Positions 16,326-25,267 of a stretch of DNA of 41,535 nucleotides are shown in pieces. Numbering within the stretch: position 1 is the stretch's first letter; each line of letters opens with the position of its first letter. Source of the DNA: Spirochaetota bacterium (GTDB lineage Bacteria; Spirochaetota; Spirochaetia; DTKZ01); contig JAOABU010000013.1 in assembly GCA_026418195.1 (NCBI GenBank), positions 1 through 41,535 on the forward strand. The letters run 5' to 3'. A program made the translations under genes and the position numbers. The notes under the pieces are model-generated. The model saw only the letters and a program-made list of their open reading frames with translations, did not search any database and was not told the origin of the DNA.

Positions 16326-18659
16326 CTATGTATTCCTAGAAGAAAGGGATTGGGAAGGATGAATAAATCTTGGTTTTACCGTGTTCAGCAGGATCGGTAG
16401 AAGGGCAAGGGCTGCAAAGGAAGAGGTTAGCATGGTCAATGCCACCAAGCTTCCGATATACCTTAGACTGGTGAAATTAGAGCACACCAATACGAGAAAT
16501 CCAGCTCCTACCGAGAGGGCATTGACCATTATAGCTTTTCCTGAAGTAGCGTAGACCCTCCGAGTAACTATCTCTAGATCTTCTTCCAAAGCCCGTTCTC
16601 GTTTATAGGCAGCTAGGAAATGAATTGTATAATCAACCCCAATTCCTACAGCAAGGGATGCCACCATAGCAGTAACCATATCCAGTCTAATTCCGAAAAA
16701 GCCCATGATGCCGAAGTTAATCAAGATAGCAAAGGCTAACGGAATAATTCCAAACAATCCAGCCACTAAGGATCGATAGGTGAAGGCAATTATACCAAAA
16801 ACGATTCCAAGGCTGGATCCGAGGCTTTTAATCTGCGATCCTGTAACCAGATGTGTAAGGGCATTTTCCAAATCCGAGTAACCCGCAATGGTCACTTTGT
16901 ATCCTTTTGGAAATCTGTTCTTCCCATACGATCGTATTGCATTGGAAATCCGATCTACCGGCTTCATATTTGTGGATCTTAATTGAACAATCATTCGGGC
17001 TTCCTTCGGTTCTAGCGCGTTATCGGAAAAATTATGTAGGTTACCACTATAGAGAAGAAGATACTGGGAGACTAATTCTTTCAACTGATCCTTAGATTCG
17101 AGACCATACTTGATCGGATCAGAAGGAATCTCGTAGAAGGTGCCTTCCTTGGCATCGGAATGCATAACTAGGTTCATGCGTTTAATGAAATCAGTGAAAG
17201 ACACTACTTTCCCTACTTCAGGATACTCCTGGTACAGGTACTGGGTAAGTTCATCCATTCGTTTCAACACTTCCGGATCCGTTAAAGATCCAGGCGCATC
17301 CCCTTCTATGATCACACTGAAAATCTTTGTTCCACCAAAGGATCCCCGTATGAAGGCATCGGCTTTACGAATCTCGGAGTCTTTCTGGAAGTTCTCTATC
17401 ATAGAATTATCTACTTCCAGCTGAGAAAGGCCCATAATAGAAACTATTACCACCAAGGAAATCCCCAACAGGATTCTTCCTCGATGGTGTGCTAGACTTT
17501 TATGGAGCCGGACAAGAAGGCTTTCTTTGGGTGGCGACACTTCCATCCGATGAATCTCGTTCCTTACCCCTCCCCTTCTTTTAAGGAATAAAATCGAGGG
17601 AATGAAAGTGATAGAAATAAGGAAGGAGGCTGTAACTCCGAATGCAGAGAAGAACGCAAAATGCCTAAGGGGAATGATAGGGGTCCATGCCAAGGAGAGG
17701 AACCCAATCAGGGTGGTTAGGGCGGCAAGAAACAAAGGTAATCCTATCTGTCGAAGAAGACCGCCAAATAAGCTACCTGGGACAATCGTCTCGTCATAAT
17801 GACTCACCACATGGATTCCATAGGCACTTCCAACCGCAATCATCAGGATTGGGAGGCAAGTAGAAAGAAGGGAGAAGTATACGTGGAGTACCCCCATCAA
17901 GCCAACTGTCCATATGGTGCTGATAAGAACAGCAATTAAGGGAAGCAATACCCCTTCCCATCTGCGAAAGGAGAAGAAAAGAACTAGAACCACTACTAGA
18001 GTCACGAAAGGTACCAATCGTACGAGGTCACTTTTCATGTACTCTTCGATCAACACCACCACTACCGGATCCCCCGCAATATAGCTTTTTACCAAACCTC
18101 TTGATCGCTCTCCTACCCGTTTATAGATGGTACGGTAGATTGATTCCTGTTCCTCGGTTGTTGCTTCTTTATGAAGGGTTACCAATATTTGTGTAGATCG
18201 GAGATCCTCTGATATGAATTGCCGGGTATACAGATCCTTCCAGGAAACCAACTTTTCTTTAAGAGCGGCGATTTCCTCAGGGGTTCCTTCGAATTTCTCC
18301 AATAGATGGGCAACCTTCATCCCTTCTTCAGTTCCTTCTATGTAATCTGCATTGGTTAGGGATTTTACCTCCTCTACTCCTTCGATCTTTTCAATCTCAT
18401 CAGTCAAGTCATGGATTAACCTAAGGATGGGTTCTGATAGAATTGTACCCTCCTGCGCTTCTAAAGCTATATCTAGGATCTTTTGGCTACCATATACTTC
18501 TTTCATCCGGTCGTACGCAACCTTGGATGGATCTGTAGAAGGTATAAAGATGTCCACATTGTTATTGATCACGACATGAGGAATCTGAAATCCTAGAAAT
18601 ACAGTAAGCCCTAGGATTAGAAAGACAATACCTAACGAAAGTACCAGATGGCGGTTCAT
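16326..18659 (-). CDS. RND/MMPL-family exporter
   Basis: A 777-residue RND-superfamily protein with the two-repeat layout: a membrane helix (~5-24), a large external loop (~26-210), helices 2-6 (~215-365), helix 7 (~390-410), a second loop (~415-600) and helices 8-12 (~615-765). Motifs include MIAVGSAYGIHVVSHYDE and AVGIGVDYTIHFLAAY, with the acidic residue typical of proton-driven MMPL and sterol-sensing-domain proteins. These move lipids or other hydrophobic molecules, or work with outer-membrane lipoproteins. It is the last gene of a TetR-lipoprotein-RND unit, but a structured 155-nt gap precedes it. AAGGAG lies 8 nt before the ATG. Confidence 0.9.
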   Translation of the reverse strand: MNRHLVLSLGIVFLILGLTVFLGFQIPHVVINNNVDIFIPSTDPSKVAYDRMKEVYGSQKILDIALEAQEGTILSEPILRLIHDLTDEIEKIEGVEEVKSLTNADYIEGTEEGMKVAHLLEKFEGTPEEIAALKEKLVSWKDLYTRQFISEDLRSTQILVTLHKEATTEEQESIYRTIYKRVGERSRGLVKSYIAGDPVVVVLIEEYMKSDLVRLVPFVTLVVVLVLFFSFRRWEGVLLPLIAVLISTIWTVGLMGVLHVYFSLLSTCLPILMIAVGSAYGIHVVSHYDETIVPGSLFGGLLRQIGLPLFLAALTTLIGFLSLAWTPIIPLRHFAFFSAFGVTASFLISITFIPSILFLKRRGGVRNEIHRMEVSPPKESLLVRLHKSLAHHRGRILLGISLVVIVSIMGLSQLEVDNSMIENFQKDSEIRKADAFIRGSFGGTKIFSVIIEGDAPGSLTDPEVLKRMDELTQYLYQEYPEVGKVVSFTDFIKRMNLVMHSDAKEGTFYEIPSDPIKYGLESKDQLKELVSQYLLLYSGNLHNFSDNALEPKEARMIVQLRSTNMKPVDRISNAIRSYGKNRFPKGYKVTIAGYSDLENALTHLVTGSQIKSLGSSLGIVFGIIAFTYRSLVAGLFGIIPLAFAILINFGIMGFFGIRLDMVTAMVASLAVGIGVDYTIHFLAAYKRERALEEDLEIVTRRVYATSGKAIMVNALSVGAGFLVLVCSNFTSLRYIGSLVALTMLTSSFAALALLPILLNTVKPRFIHPSQSLSSRNT

Positions 18660-18703
18660 AGGGACTCCTTAATAGTTTCGAAAAGAGGTTTTCATGAATG
18701 GTG

Positions 18704-18801
18704 AAAAACCCCTTGGGGAGGTAAAGGCTGTCTACTGCCTAAACCATCATGCATCAAGATCAATCATCGAATGACAGGCCTACTAAAAACTCCCCAAAGG
18801 G
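18704..18801 (-). ncRNA. Candidate structured leader/attenuator upstream of the RND gene
   Basis: On the minus strand CCCTTTGGGGAG (18801-18790) pairs with CTCCCCAAGGGG (18720-18709) as a continuous 12-bp stem with one U-G wobble, directly followed by five Us (18708-18704). Inside the 69-nt loop, AGGCCTGTC (18781-18773) pairs with GACAGCCT (18732-18725) with one bulged C. The layout, a nested stem ending in a U-run 44 nt before the RND start codon, suggests an attenuator or a stabilising element. No known riboswitch family was recognised. Confidence 0.45.
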
Positions 18802-18814
18802 ATGTGACAGGAAG

Positions 18815-18958
18815 TTACTTGTTAGTGGATTGTTCGGTAGGAATGTTATATCCCATTTGCCGAAAATCCTCTGCGGTAAATGGTTTGAGACTAGAACATC
18901 CCGCTAAAACGGTGGCTAGTACCAGAGCTAGCAGGATTTTTTGTAAGAAAGCTTTCAT
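18815..18958 (-). CDS. Small lipoprotein (47 aa)
   Basis: A 47-residue precursor, MKAFLQKILL...LAGCSSLKPF..., with a lysine-containing n-region, a hydrophobic core and a textbook lipobox LAGC (Cys 21). The mature lipopeptide has only 27 residues. A strong ribosome site GGAGGAG lies 7 nt before the ATG, which supports translation. It sits between the TetR gene and the RND exporter on the same strand, and a TetR-type operator lies 68 nt upstream. An accessory role with the exporter, or as an envelope signal, is inferred. No family was recognised. Confidence 0.75.
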   Translation of the reverse strand: MKAFLQKILLALVLATVLAGCSSLKPFTAEDFRQMGYNIPTEQSTNK

Positions 18959-18988
18959 AGAGTGTCTCCTCCAAGATGAAAATATTCA

Positions 18989-19002
18989 AACGCATCTGCG
19001 TT
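18989..19002. promoter_or_regulatory. Short inverted repeat upstream of the lipoprotein gene
   Basis: AACGCA and TGCGTT (18989-19002) flank a 2-bp centre. Its position 30 nt before the lipoprotein ATG suits a second protein-binding site or a small RNA hairpin. Confidence 0.25.
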
Positions 19003-19025
19003 CATTACAAATCAAAAAAATCGAT

Positions 19026-19047
19026 AATGAATGAACATTCATTCATT
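19026..19047. promoter_or_regulatory. TetR-type operator O2 upstream of lipoprotein-RND genes
   Basis: Arms AATGAATGAA (19026-19035) and TTCATTCATT (19038-19047) flank the dinucleotide CA. The core TGAATGAA-CA-TTCATTCA matches the operator at the TetR promoter in all 16 arm positions. The consensus resembles sites described for FadR-like TetR regulators of Gram-positive bacteria. Confidence 0.75.
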
Positions 19048-19106
19048 TTATTGTTCTTGGATATGCAATTCCCAGTCCTACTCATACTATTTATTCCTCT
19101 ATGCCT

Positions 19107-19673
19107 TTAGTTCTTCTTGATCCCTTGCAGACAGGCCTCGAACGCTCTCTCGGCTTCTTCCATCGTGGGACGTTTCTTCTCGGCTATGAATGATTTGGCG
19201 ATAGAAACAATAGGACCGTAGAAAATCCCCACTAGAATAGGATCTGGAAGATCCTTGAAATACCCAGATCGTTTAAGTTTTGCCAAGTATTCCACAGCAG
19301 GAACCATCCTTGGATCCTTTCGGGATAATATGAACTTAGTGATGAATGGTGAGGATCCATACTGTTCCAAAAATAGGAACTCTTTGGGGTGGGCAATGTA
19401 GTAGAAAAGCCATTGGATCCAGAAATTCTTCAAGTTTTCTTCAGGTGTTCCATCTTCCCGGAACCCTTTCAGAATAGCCTGATCCAACTGTTCGAGTTGA
19501 TAAAGATACAAGGCATCGATCAGGTCTTCCTTGCTACGAAAATAATTGTAGATGGTTCCTGCAGCTACCTTTGCCTTCAGTGCAATGGAAAGCATAGAAG
19601 CCCCATGGAAACCCTTTTTCGCAATCAAATCCAGCGTAGCTTTAAAGATTCTTTCCTTCTTGTCAACTTGCAT
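19107..19673 (-). CDS. TetR/AcrR-family transcriptional regulator
   Basis: A 188-residue repressor. The N-terminal helix-turn-helix (residues ~8-55) has the TetR pattern IFKATLDLIAKKGFHGASM...VAAGTIYNYFRSKEDLIDAL. The C-terminal ligand domain has no known signature. ATG 19673 is used; a GTG at 19682 would add three residues. Its promoter (19706-19734) and a perfect palindrome right after the -10 box imply autorepression. A second copy of the site precedes the lipoprotein and RND genes, so the regulator probably controls export of a hydrophobic ligand. Confidence 0.9.
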   Translation of the reverse strand: MQVDKKERIFKATLDLIAKKGFHGASMLSIALKAKVAAGTIYNYFRSKEDLIDALYLYQLEQLDQAILKGFREDGTPEENLKNFWIQWLFYYIAHPKEFLFLEQYGSSPFITKFILSRKDPRMVPAVEYLAKLKRSGYFKDLPDPILVGIFYGPIVSIAKSFIAEKKRPTMEEAERAFEACLQGIKKN

Positions 19674-19685
19674 AATACTCACGAA

Positions 19686-19705
19686 TTGAATGAACGTTCA
19701 TTCAA
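19686..19705. promoter_or_regulatory. TetR-type operator O1, perfect 20-bp palindrome
   Basis: TTGAATGAACGTTCATTCAA is a perfect palindrome that starts at the base after the -10 box and covers the expected transcription start of the tetR gene, an ideal position for autorepression. Confidence 0.85.
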
Positions 19706-19734
19706 AATATAAAAAAAGGGTGTGCTCCTGTCAA
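19706..19734 (-). promoter_or_regulatory. Promoter of the tetR gene
   Basis: A perfect -35 TTGACA (19734-19729), a 17-bp spacer and -10 TATATT (19711-19706) on the minus strand. It is one of the best sigma70 promoters in the window. Confidence 0.8.
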
Positions 19735-19781
19735 GCCCCATAAATCAAAGATCCATCTTTCCTTTCTCATCTTTGGAGTGG

Positions 19782-19787
19782 TATACT
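19782..19787 (+). promoter_or_regulatory. Candidate -10 box for L-fucose isomerase
   Basis: TATACT lies 31 nt before the ATG. The -35 region is weak (TTTCCT at an 18-bp spacing), so the promoter may need an activator or be misassigned. Confidence 0.3.
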
Positions 19788-19818
19788 TGCCTTATCCACT
19801 AAGGTTAGGGAGGTGCGC

Positions 19819-21624
19819 ATGGCTGAGATAAAGAATCTTAAGGCCCCTAGGGAACGGCTCAAGGGTACCTTACCCAAGATCGGAATTCGTCCTGCCATTG
19901 ATGGACGACTAGGAGGAATACGAGAATCTCTGGAGAACCAGACGATGGAGATGGCTCGCTCGGCAGCAAAGCTCCTCAGTAGCAAGCTCCGGCATCCCAA
20001 CGGTATGCCTGTAGAGTGTGTGATCGCCGATACTACTATTGGGGGAGTAGCGGAGGCAGCGGCCTGTGCAGATAAATTTGCTCGAGAAGGGGTAGGTGTA
20101 TCTCTCACGGTGACCCCTTGCTGGTGCTATGGTTCCGAAACGATGGATATGGATCCCCTGATTCCTAAAACAGTATGGGGATTCAACGGAACGGAACGAC
20201 CAGGAGCCGTATACCTGGCAGCGGTTCTAGCAGCACATAACCAAAAAGGACTTCCCGCTTTTGGCATTTACGGGAAGAATGTCCAGGATGCAGGAGATAC
20301 CTCCATTCCTCAAGATGTAGAAGAAAAACTCCTTCGCTTCACCCGTGCAGGGTTAGCAGTAGCATATATGCGAGGAAAATCCTACCTCAGCATGGGTTCG
20401 GTTTCCATGGGAATCGCAGGTTCCATCGTACAGGAAGATTTTTTCCAAAGCTACTTGGGAATGCGGAACGAGTACGTAGACATGAGCGAGTTTATTCGAC
20501 GAATCGAACGGGGAATCTACGATCCCGAGGAATACCAGCGAGCCCTCCAATGGACGAGAAAGAACTGCAAGGAAGGCCCGGATCTGAACAAACCCGAGAA
20601 GCGCCATTCTCGGGCTCAGTTAGATAAGGACTGGGAGTTTGTGGTGAAGATGACTCTGATTGCCAGAGACCTTATGATCGGGAATCCCAGGTTAGGGGAA
20701 CTCGGTTGGGGCGAAGAGGCTTTGGGACATAATGCACTAGCTGCAGGGTTCCAAGGGCAACGGCAATGGACCGATCATTTTCCCAACGGCGACTTTACAG
20801 AGACGATACTGAACTCTTCTTTTGATTGGAATGGGATCCGGCAGCCCTTCATCTTCGCCACTGAGAACGACAGTCTCAACGGTGTAGCCATGCTCTTTGG
20901 GCATCTGCTGACTGGTACTGCTCAAATCTTTTCCGATGTACGTACCTTCTGGAGTCCAGAGGCAGTGAAACGAGTCACAGGCAAGACATTGACAGGTATT
21001 GCTGAACACGGCTTGATCCATTTGATCAACTCCGGTTCTACATGCTTGGATGGTACCGGCAAACAGAGGAAGGACGGGAAACCTGCCTTAAAACCTTACT
21101 GGGAAATTACCCCCGAGGAAGTAGCGGCCTGTTTGGATGCCACCCTATTCCCCCCTGCGAATCTCGACTATTTCCGGGGAGGTGGATTTTCCACCGATTT
21201 TAAAACCGAAGGGGGAATGCCAGTTACCATGTCGCGAATTAACCTGGTAAAGGGGTTGGGACCCGTGTTACAGATCGCTGAAGGCTGGACGGTAGATCTG
21301 GAAGATCCTGTGCATGATATTTTGGACAAACGGACCGATCCTACCTGGCCTACCACTTGGTTTGCCCCGCGTCTTACGGGAAGGGGGAAGTTCAAAGATG
21401 TATACACTGTAATGGCTAACTGGGGTGCCAACCATGGAGCCATCAGTTACGGCCATATCGGCGCAGATCTGATTACCCTTGCATCCATGCTCAGGATCCC
21501 CGTGTGTCTCCATAACGTACCCGAGGAGGCGATCTATCGCCCGAGTGCGTGGAACGCGTTTGGAATGGATCCGGAAGGTTCGGATTACCGAGCCTGTGCT
21601 ACGTATGGCCCCCTCTATGGGTAG
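19819..21624 (+). CDS. fucI: L-fucose isomerase
   Basis: A 601-residue ketol isomerase interconverting L-fucose and L-fuculose (also D-arabinose and D-ribulose), Mn2+ dependent and cytoplasmic. Length and ends match the E. coli enzyme, including the terminal [13 protein letters not shown]. The metal and catalytic residues lie in [10 protein letters not shown] (E349, D351), with a conserved His-rich [17 protein letters not shown] later. ATG 19819 is preceded by GGGAGG at 5 nt. Fuculokinase, aldolase and fucose transporter genes are not in the window. It may serve a route encoded elsewhere, or another substrate. Confidence 0.95.
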   Translation: MAEIKNLKAPRERLKGTLPKIGIRPAIDGRLGGIRESLENQTMEMARSAAKLLSSKLRHPNGMPVECVIADTTIGGVAEAAACADKFAREGVGVSLTVTPCWCYGSETMDMDPLIPKTVWGFNGTERPGAVYLAAVLAAHNQKGLPAFGIYGKNVQDAGDTSIPQDVEEKLLRFTRAGLAVAYMRGKSYLSMGSVSMGIAGSIVQEDFFQSYLGMRNEYVDMSEFIRRIERGIYDPEEYQRALQWTRKNCKEGPDLNKPEKRHSRAQLDKDWEFVVKMTLIARDLMIGNPRLGELGWGEEALGHNALAAGFQGQRQWTDHFPNGDFTETILNSSFDWNGIRQPFIFATENDSLNGVAMLFGHLLTGTAQIFSDVRTFWSPEAVKRVTGKTLTGIAEHGLIHLINSGSTCLDGTGKQRKDGKPALKPYWEITPEEVAACLDATLFPPANLDYFRGGGFSTDFKTEGGMPVTMSRINLVKGLGPVLQIAEGWTVDLEDPVHDILDKRTDPTWPTTWFAPRLTGRGKFKDVYTVMANWGANHGAISYGHIGADLITLASMLRIPVCLHNVPEEAIYRPSAWNAFGMDPEGSDYRACATYGPLYG

Positions 21625-21726
21625 CCATCCCTATTTAGAAAAGAGTAGGCTGGTTACCTTTAACATGGTTGGAACGGGCCTGTTAGAGAAAACCCAATCC
21701 GAGGTGACCGAAGGAAAGGAGCGCAC

Positions 21727-22110
21727 GTGTACCCGATATCCGATGGAATTGCAAAACTAGCGTACTTTCTGTTCATGGGAATCCTGTTACTGAATGTTGC
21801 CCAGAAACGATCAGGAAATAAGGGGCTTCAAAAACGCACCGCTACCCTTTACCTTGGAATTGGGATTTTGGTCCTTTACCTAGGGGCGGGGGCAATCCGG
21901 TATTCCTCCCGCCTCTTTCAGATACCCCTTCCCGATTATCTGATCCTCGCTATTTTAGGAGTAGTCTTAGGTGTCCTATATCTGTACCGGGATAAAACCT
22001 TTCCCTTCCTCAGAAGATGCAAAAAATGCGGTTCCCCTCTCTCGTTGAACCAGATATTCATGATTGACTCAAACCTCTGTTCTCGCTGCGAGGAAGAGGC
22101 CACGGGTTAA
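21727..22110 (+). CDS. Membrane protein with C-terminal zinc-ribbon
   Basis: A 127-residue protein I do not recognise. Three hydrophobic segments lie at ~8-25, ~38-56 and ~66-85. A short cytoplasmic tail has CKKCGSPLS and CSRCEE, a four-cysteine zinc-ribbon or rubredoxin-knuckle pattern. The GTG start has AAAGGAG 5 nt upstream. Its stop overlaps that of the convergent membrane protein by 4 bp. The function is unknown. Confidence 0.65.
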   Translation: MYPISDGIAKLAYFLFMGILLLNVAQKRSGNKGLQKRTATLYLGIGILVLYLGAGAIRYSSRLFQIPLPDYLILAILGVVLGVLYLYRDKTFPFLRRCKKCGSPLSLNQIFMIDSNLCSRCEEEATG

Positions 22111-22658
22111 ACATCCTCTGCTTTTTTCGAACGAATTTTGTTTCGAAAGAAGTCGAACAGGATGAGAAATACCCCGCAGAGTACTAGGATGAGAGGCCAG
22201 AACTGAACAAGCACTGCTTTAAGACTCACCCGAATGAAGCCTAAGCTGAATAACAAGAATATACCTGAGAGTAAGATGATAGAAACGGCAGGAATCAGGT
22301 ATCGAACTCGGTAGGTTCCCTTCCTCTGTAATCCATAGATCAGGAGGGCCACTCCAGCAAAGAGCATAAAGAACGGCCAGAGGTTCCGGAAATAGAGGTT
22401 TCCCATCAACTCGGCATTGAGGAGTAGAAGAAAAGCTCCTGCTTGGACAGAGAAAATACCATAGAATACTAAGCTTTCAGCCCCCCCCAACACGTAAACG
22501 CGATAGAGGAGATACAACCCCATCACCACCAAGACAACCGGCCAAAAGGGAAGAACTCCGGACAACTTTCCCGAAGTCCTTAGCAGAAGCGTCCCTCCGA
22601 ACACGACGAAAAGAGTGCCTAATACCAAATGCTTTCTGGGAATCCGTTTCCCCAACAT
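22107..22658 (-). CDS. Multi-pass membrane protein, LiaF/DUF5668-like
   Basis: A 183-residue protein with about six hydrophobic segments, including repeated FWPVVLVVMGLYLL, LWPFFMLFAGVALL and FWPLILVLCGVFLI units. These W-P-(x)n-G repeats are typical of the transmembrane region shared by LiaF-like and DUF5668 proteins. The positive C-terminus is cytoplasmic by the positive-inside rule. It follows icd by 11 bp and is probably cotranscribed. ATG 22658 is preferred over GTG 22661. The function is unknown. Confidence 0.65.
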   Translation of the reverse strand: MLGKRIPRKHLVLGTLFVVFGGTLLLRTSGKLSGVLPFWPVVLVVMGLYLLYRVYVLGGAESLVFYGIFSVQAGAFLLLLNAELMGNLYFRNLWPFFMLFAGVALLIYGLQRKGTYRVRYLIPAVSIILLSGIFLLFSLGFIRVSLKAVLVQFWPLILVLCGVFLILFDFFRNKIRSKKAEDV

Positions 22659-22669
22659 CACTACTCTTC

Positions 22670-23863
22670 CTATCCCATATGTTCGATGATCGCTGTTCCA
22701 AAGGCGCTGGTAGACACCTGGATGGCTCCTTCCATGATTCGAGCAAAGTCATAGGTGACGATTTTACGGCGAATTACCTCTTGCAATCCTTTTTCGATCA
22801 AGTCAGCTGCTTCCTTCCAACCGAGGTAGTGAAACATCATGACTCCCGATAGGATGACCGAACTAGGATTCACCATGTCCTTCCCCGCGTACTTAGGAGC
22901 GGTTCCATGAGTTGCCTCGAAAATGGCATGTCCCGAATCATAGTTGATGTTTGCTCCGGGGGCGATACCGATCCCTCCCACCTGGGCAGCCAGCGCATCG
23001 GATATATAATCGCCGTTCAGGTTCATCGTCGCGATTACATCGTACTCGGCAGGTCGGGTGAGGATCTGTTGGAGAAAGGCATCGGCAATGACATCCTTGA
23101 TAAGGACCTTGCCTTTAGGTATGGGCTGATTTCCCAATTCCTCTTGAATAAGGACCTGATCCCCAAACTCCCGTTTGGCCAACTCATACCCCCAATTGCG
23201 GAAGGCCCCTTCCGTATACTTCATAATGTTCCCCTTGTGCACCAGGGTAACGCTCTTTCGGCCATGCTGTAGGGCATACCGGATCGCTGAACGCACGAGG
23301 CGTTCCGTACCGAACCGGCTGATGGGTTTAATACCAATGCCGCTATCCGGTCGAATCTCCCATCCCAATTCGCTCCTGCAAAAATCTATCAACTTGGAAG
23401 CCTTGGGGGAACCTGCGGGAGCTTCTAATCCTGCGTACACATCTTCCGTATTCTCCCGAAACACCACCATATCTACCAATTCTGGTTGTTTCACCGGAGA
23501 CGGTATCCCCGGGTAGTATTTCACCGGGCGAAGGCAAACATATAGGTCTAACCGTTGACGTAGTGTTACGTTGAGGCTTCGAAAACCTTCTCCAACGGGG
23601 GTAGTGAGGGGCCCTTTGATCCCTACTATATAATCCTTGAATACCTGCTCCGTTTCCTCGGGAAGCCAGGTGCCTAACAGGTTGAAAGCCTTTTCTCCTG
23701 CCAGAACCTCCTTCCATGCAATCTGTCGCTTCCCCTTATACGCTTTATCGACGGCTGCATCGAATACTCGAACGGCTGCTGCCCAAATATCCGGGCCTGT
23801 TCCATCTCCCTCAATGAACGGGATAATAGGATTATCCGGGACATGAAGTCCCTTGTTGGTCAT
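22670..23863 (-). CDS. icd: Isocitrate dehydrogenase, NADP+-dependent
   Basis: A 397-residue TCA-cycle enzyme converting isocitrate to 2-oxoglutarate and CO2 with NADPH formation. Seen: [17 protein letters not shown] at the N-terminus, the substrate loop [22 protein letters not shown] with the regulatory-type Ser, NTEDVYAG, and the cofactor site [11 protein letters not shown], whose Lys-Tyr pair marks NADP+ preference in E. coli Icd. ATG 23863 is used; TTG 23881 would add six residues that still align loosely with E. coli Icd. A -10-like TATACT at 23887-23882 would place the transcript start inside that extension, which favours the ATG. Confidence 0.93.
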   Translation of the reverse strand: MTNKGLHVPDNPIIPFIEGDGTGPDIWAAAVRVFDAAVDKAYKGKRQIAWKEVLAGEKAFNLLGTWLPEETEQVFKDYIVGIKGPLTTPVGEGFRSLNVTLRQRLDLYVCLRPVKYYPGIPSPVKQPELVDMVVFRENTEDVYAGLEAPAGSPKASKLIDFCRSELGWEIRPDSGIGIKPISRFGTERLVRSAIRYALQHGRKSVTLVHKGNIMKYTEGAFRNWGYELAKREFGDQVLIQEELGNQPIPKGKVLIKDVIADAFLQQILTRPAEYDVIATMNLNGDYISDALAAQVGGIGIAPGANINYDSGHAIFEATHGTAPKYAGKDMVNPSSVILSGVMMFHYLGWKEAADLIEKGLQEVIRRKIVTYDFARIMEGAIQVSTSAFGTAIIEHMG

Positions 23864-23966
23864 TTGGATTCTTTCTGCCAAAGTATACCCCTTTCTTCTT
23901 GCAGTGTATCAGAAACATAGTTACTCCTGCAAGAATCGGAAAAACTTAGGTATATTTATTACTATC

Positions 23967-25247
23967 ATGCAAAACCAAATCATACTCGTGTGGTTTATCA
24001 ATTTTTCTCTCCTATTATCCCTGAATGGGCATGCAGATTCCTCCCCTATTGGTTCCCTTTCCCCTTCTCCACTCGTCCTCTCTGCTTATACACTGGAGGG
24101 CCTTAAAAAAACCCATCCGGAGGTTTTAAAACCTTTGTTAGATCCATTCGTTGGGAAGCCCTACACCCTCTCTACCGAAGAAGCTATGCTTCAATCCCTT
24201 CGGAGCCTAGGGCTTTTTCACCGTATTACGTTTCTTCCTCAACGAACGGGATTAGACCAGATACACCTAACGGTACAGTTGGAGGAAAAATGGACCCTTA
24301 TTCCTATTCCCATTGGCGGAGCTACCAGTGGCGGGAACTTATATGGAGGGCTGCTTCTCTTTGAATCCAACCTCTTTGGATGGAATAAGAAGTTTTACGG
24401 CGGTGCATTCTGGGGGAACAATGGGTTTCAAGGGATGTTCGGGTACCTTGATCCTCGTTTTTTTAGCCCTTCCCAATCTCTCATGCTGCGGTTTGGGATA
24501 GGTACAGAGATCGTGGATCATAGAACCACAGAAGGATCCCTAGTTCGACGGTATGAAAAAACCAAACTCGACGCGGGTGGAGACTGGATGGTTTCTCTAG
24601 GGAAAGGATTTGGAGTTGGGGTTGGATTTCAATTCCGAGAACATCAAGAAGAGGCTGAGTATGATTCCCGTTGGAATCCTCCAACTAGCGAACGGTTCGC
24701 TGGACCTACCCTCACTTTCCGATATCAGGATCTTTTCTATGGGCCTGTGTTAGTCTATGGGGTTTCTTCCTCCCTTCGTTACGAGAGAGGTTTCAATCTT
24801 CAGAAAACAGACTATTTCGATAGCGTTACCCTCCAGGCTCAGGGATACGTTCCTTTTTGGGGTGAGCACCGAATCGGAGCAAGAGTTCAGGGATTCAAAG
24901 GGTTGGGGATTCCGGCCATCTTGGAGAATCGAGTGTCTGGCCGATTCCTTAAAACCATTGGGGACGATGTATTTTCCAACACTGTCCTCATGGGTCAACT
25001 GATGGCTGAAGGAATTCCTATCCATTTCAGGTGGGGTGCTCCTACCCTCGTCCTCTATTACGAAGGTGGAGTGTTCCGCAATGAATCCCCTACCACAGAG
25101 GATCCATACTACTTAGCTCATGGCCCTGGAGCAGGGGTTCGTATTTACCTTTCCAAGGTCGCCATACCAGCTTTTGGGTTTGATATCACCTACAGTGTTT
25201 CCACTAAGAAGGCATACGGGTTCTTGAATGTGGGTTTCCAGTTGTAA
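23967..25247 (+). CDS. Omp85/BamA-like outer-membrane protein
   Basis: A 426-residue protein. Residues 1-~22 are a signal peptide ending near GHA-DS. Residues ~40-105 resemble one POTRA domain (LKPLLDPFVGKPYT...AMLQSLRSLGLFHRITFLPQ...IHLTVQLEEKW). The remainder is a beta-rich barrel with alternating aromatic residues, ending GFLNVGFQL. It is shorter than BamA, which has five POTRA domains, so it is probably a small Omp85-like assembly or secretion protein. ATG 23967 is chosen because it places the signal peptide correctly. It has no ribosome site but a TATATT box 10 nt upstream. Confidence 0.75.
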   Translation: MQNQIILVWFINFSLLLSLNGHADSSPIGSLSPSPLVLSAYTLEGLKKTHPEVLKPLLDPFVGKPYTLSTEEAMLQSLRSLGLFHRITFLPQRTGLDQIHLTVQLEEKWTLIPIPIGGATSGGNLYGGLLLFESNLFGWNKKFYGGAFWGNNGFQGMFGYLDPRFFSPSQSLMLRFGIGTEIVDHRTTEGSLVRRYEKTKLDAGGDWMVSLGKGFGVGVGFQFREHQEEAEYDSRWNPPTSERFAGPTLTFRYQDLFYGPVLVYGVSSSLRYERGFNLQKTDYFDSVTLQAQGYVPFWGEHRIGARVQGFKGLGIPAILENRVSGRFLKTIGDDVFSNTVLMGQLMAEGIPIHFRWGAPTLVLYYEGGVFRNESPTTEDPYYLAHGPGAGVRIYLSKVAIPAFGFDITYSVSTKKAYGFLNVGFQL

Positions 25248-25267
25248 CACGCCCTGAAACAGGTTCC

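Noticed and set aside
18771-19034. An 87-codon plus-strand frame between the RND and tetR genes
   Set aside because: It is the antisense of the small lipoprotein and the TetR operator region; the lipoprotein on the other strand has a lipobox and ribosome site.
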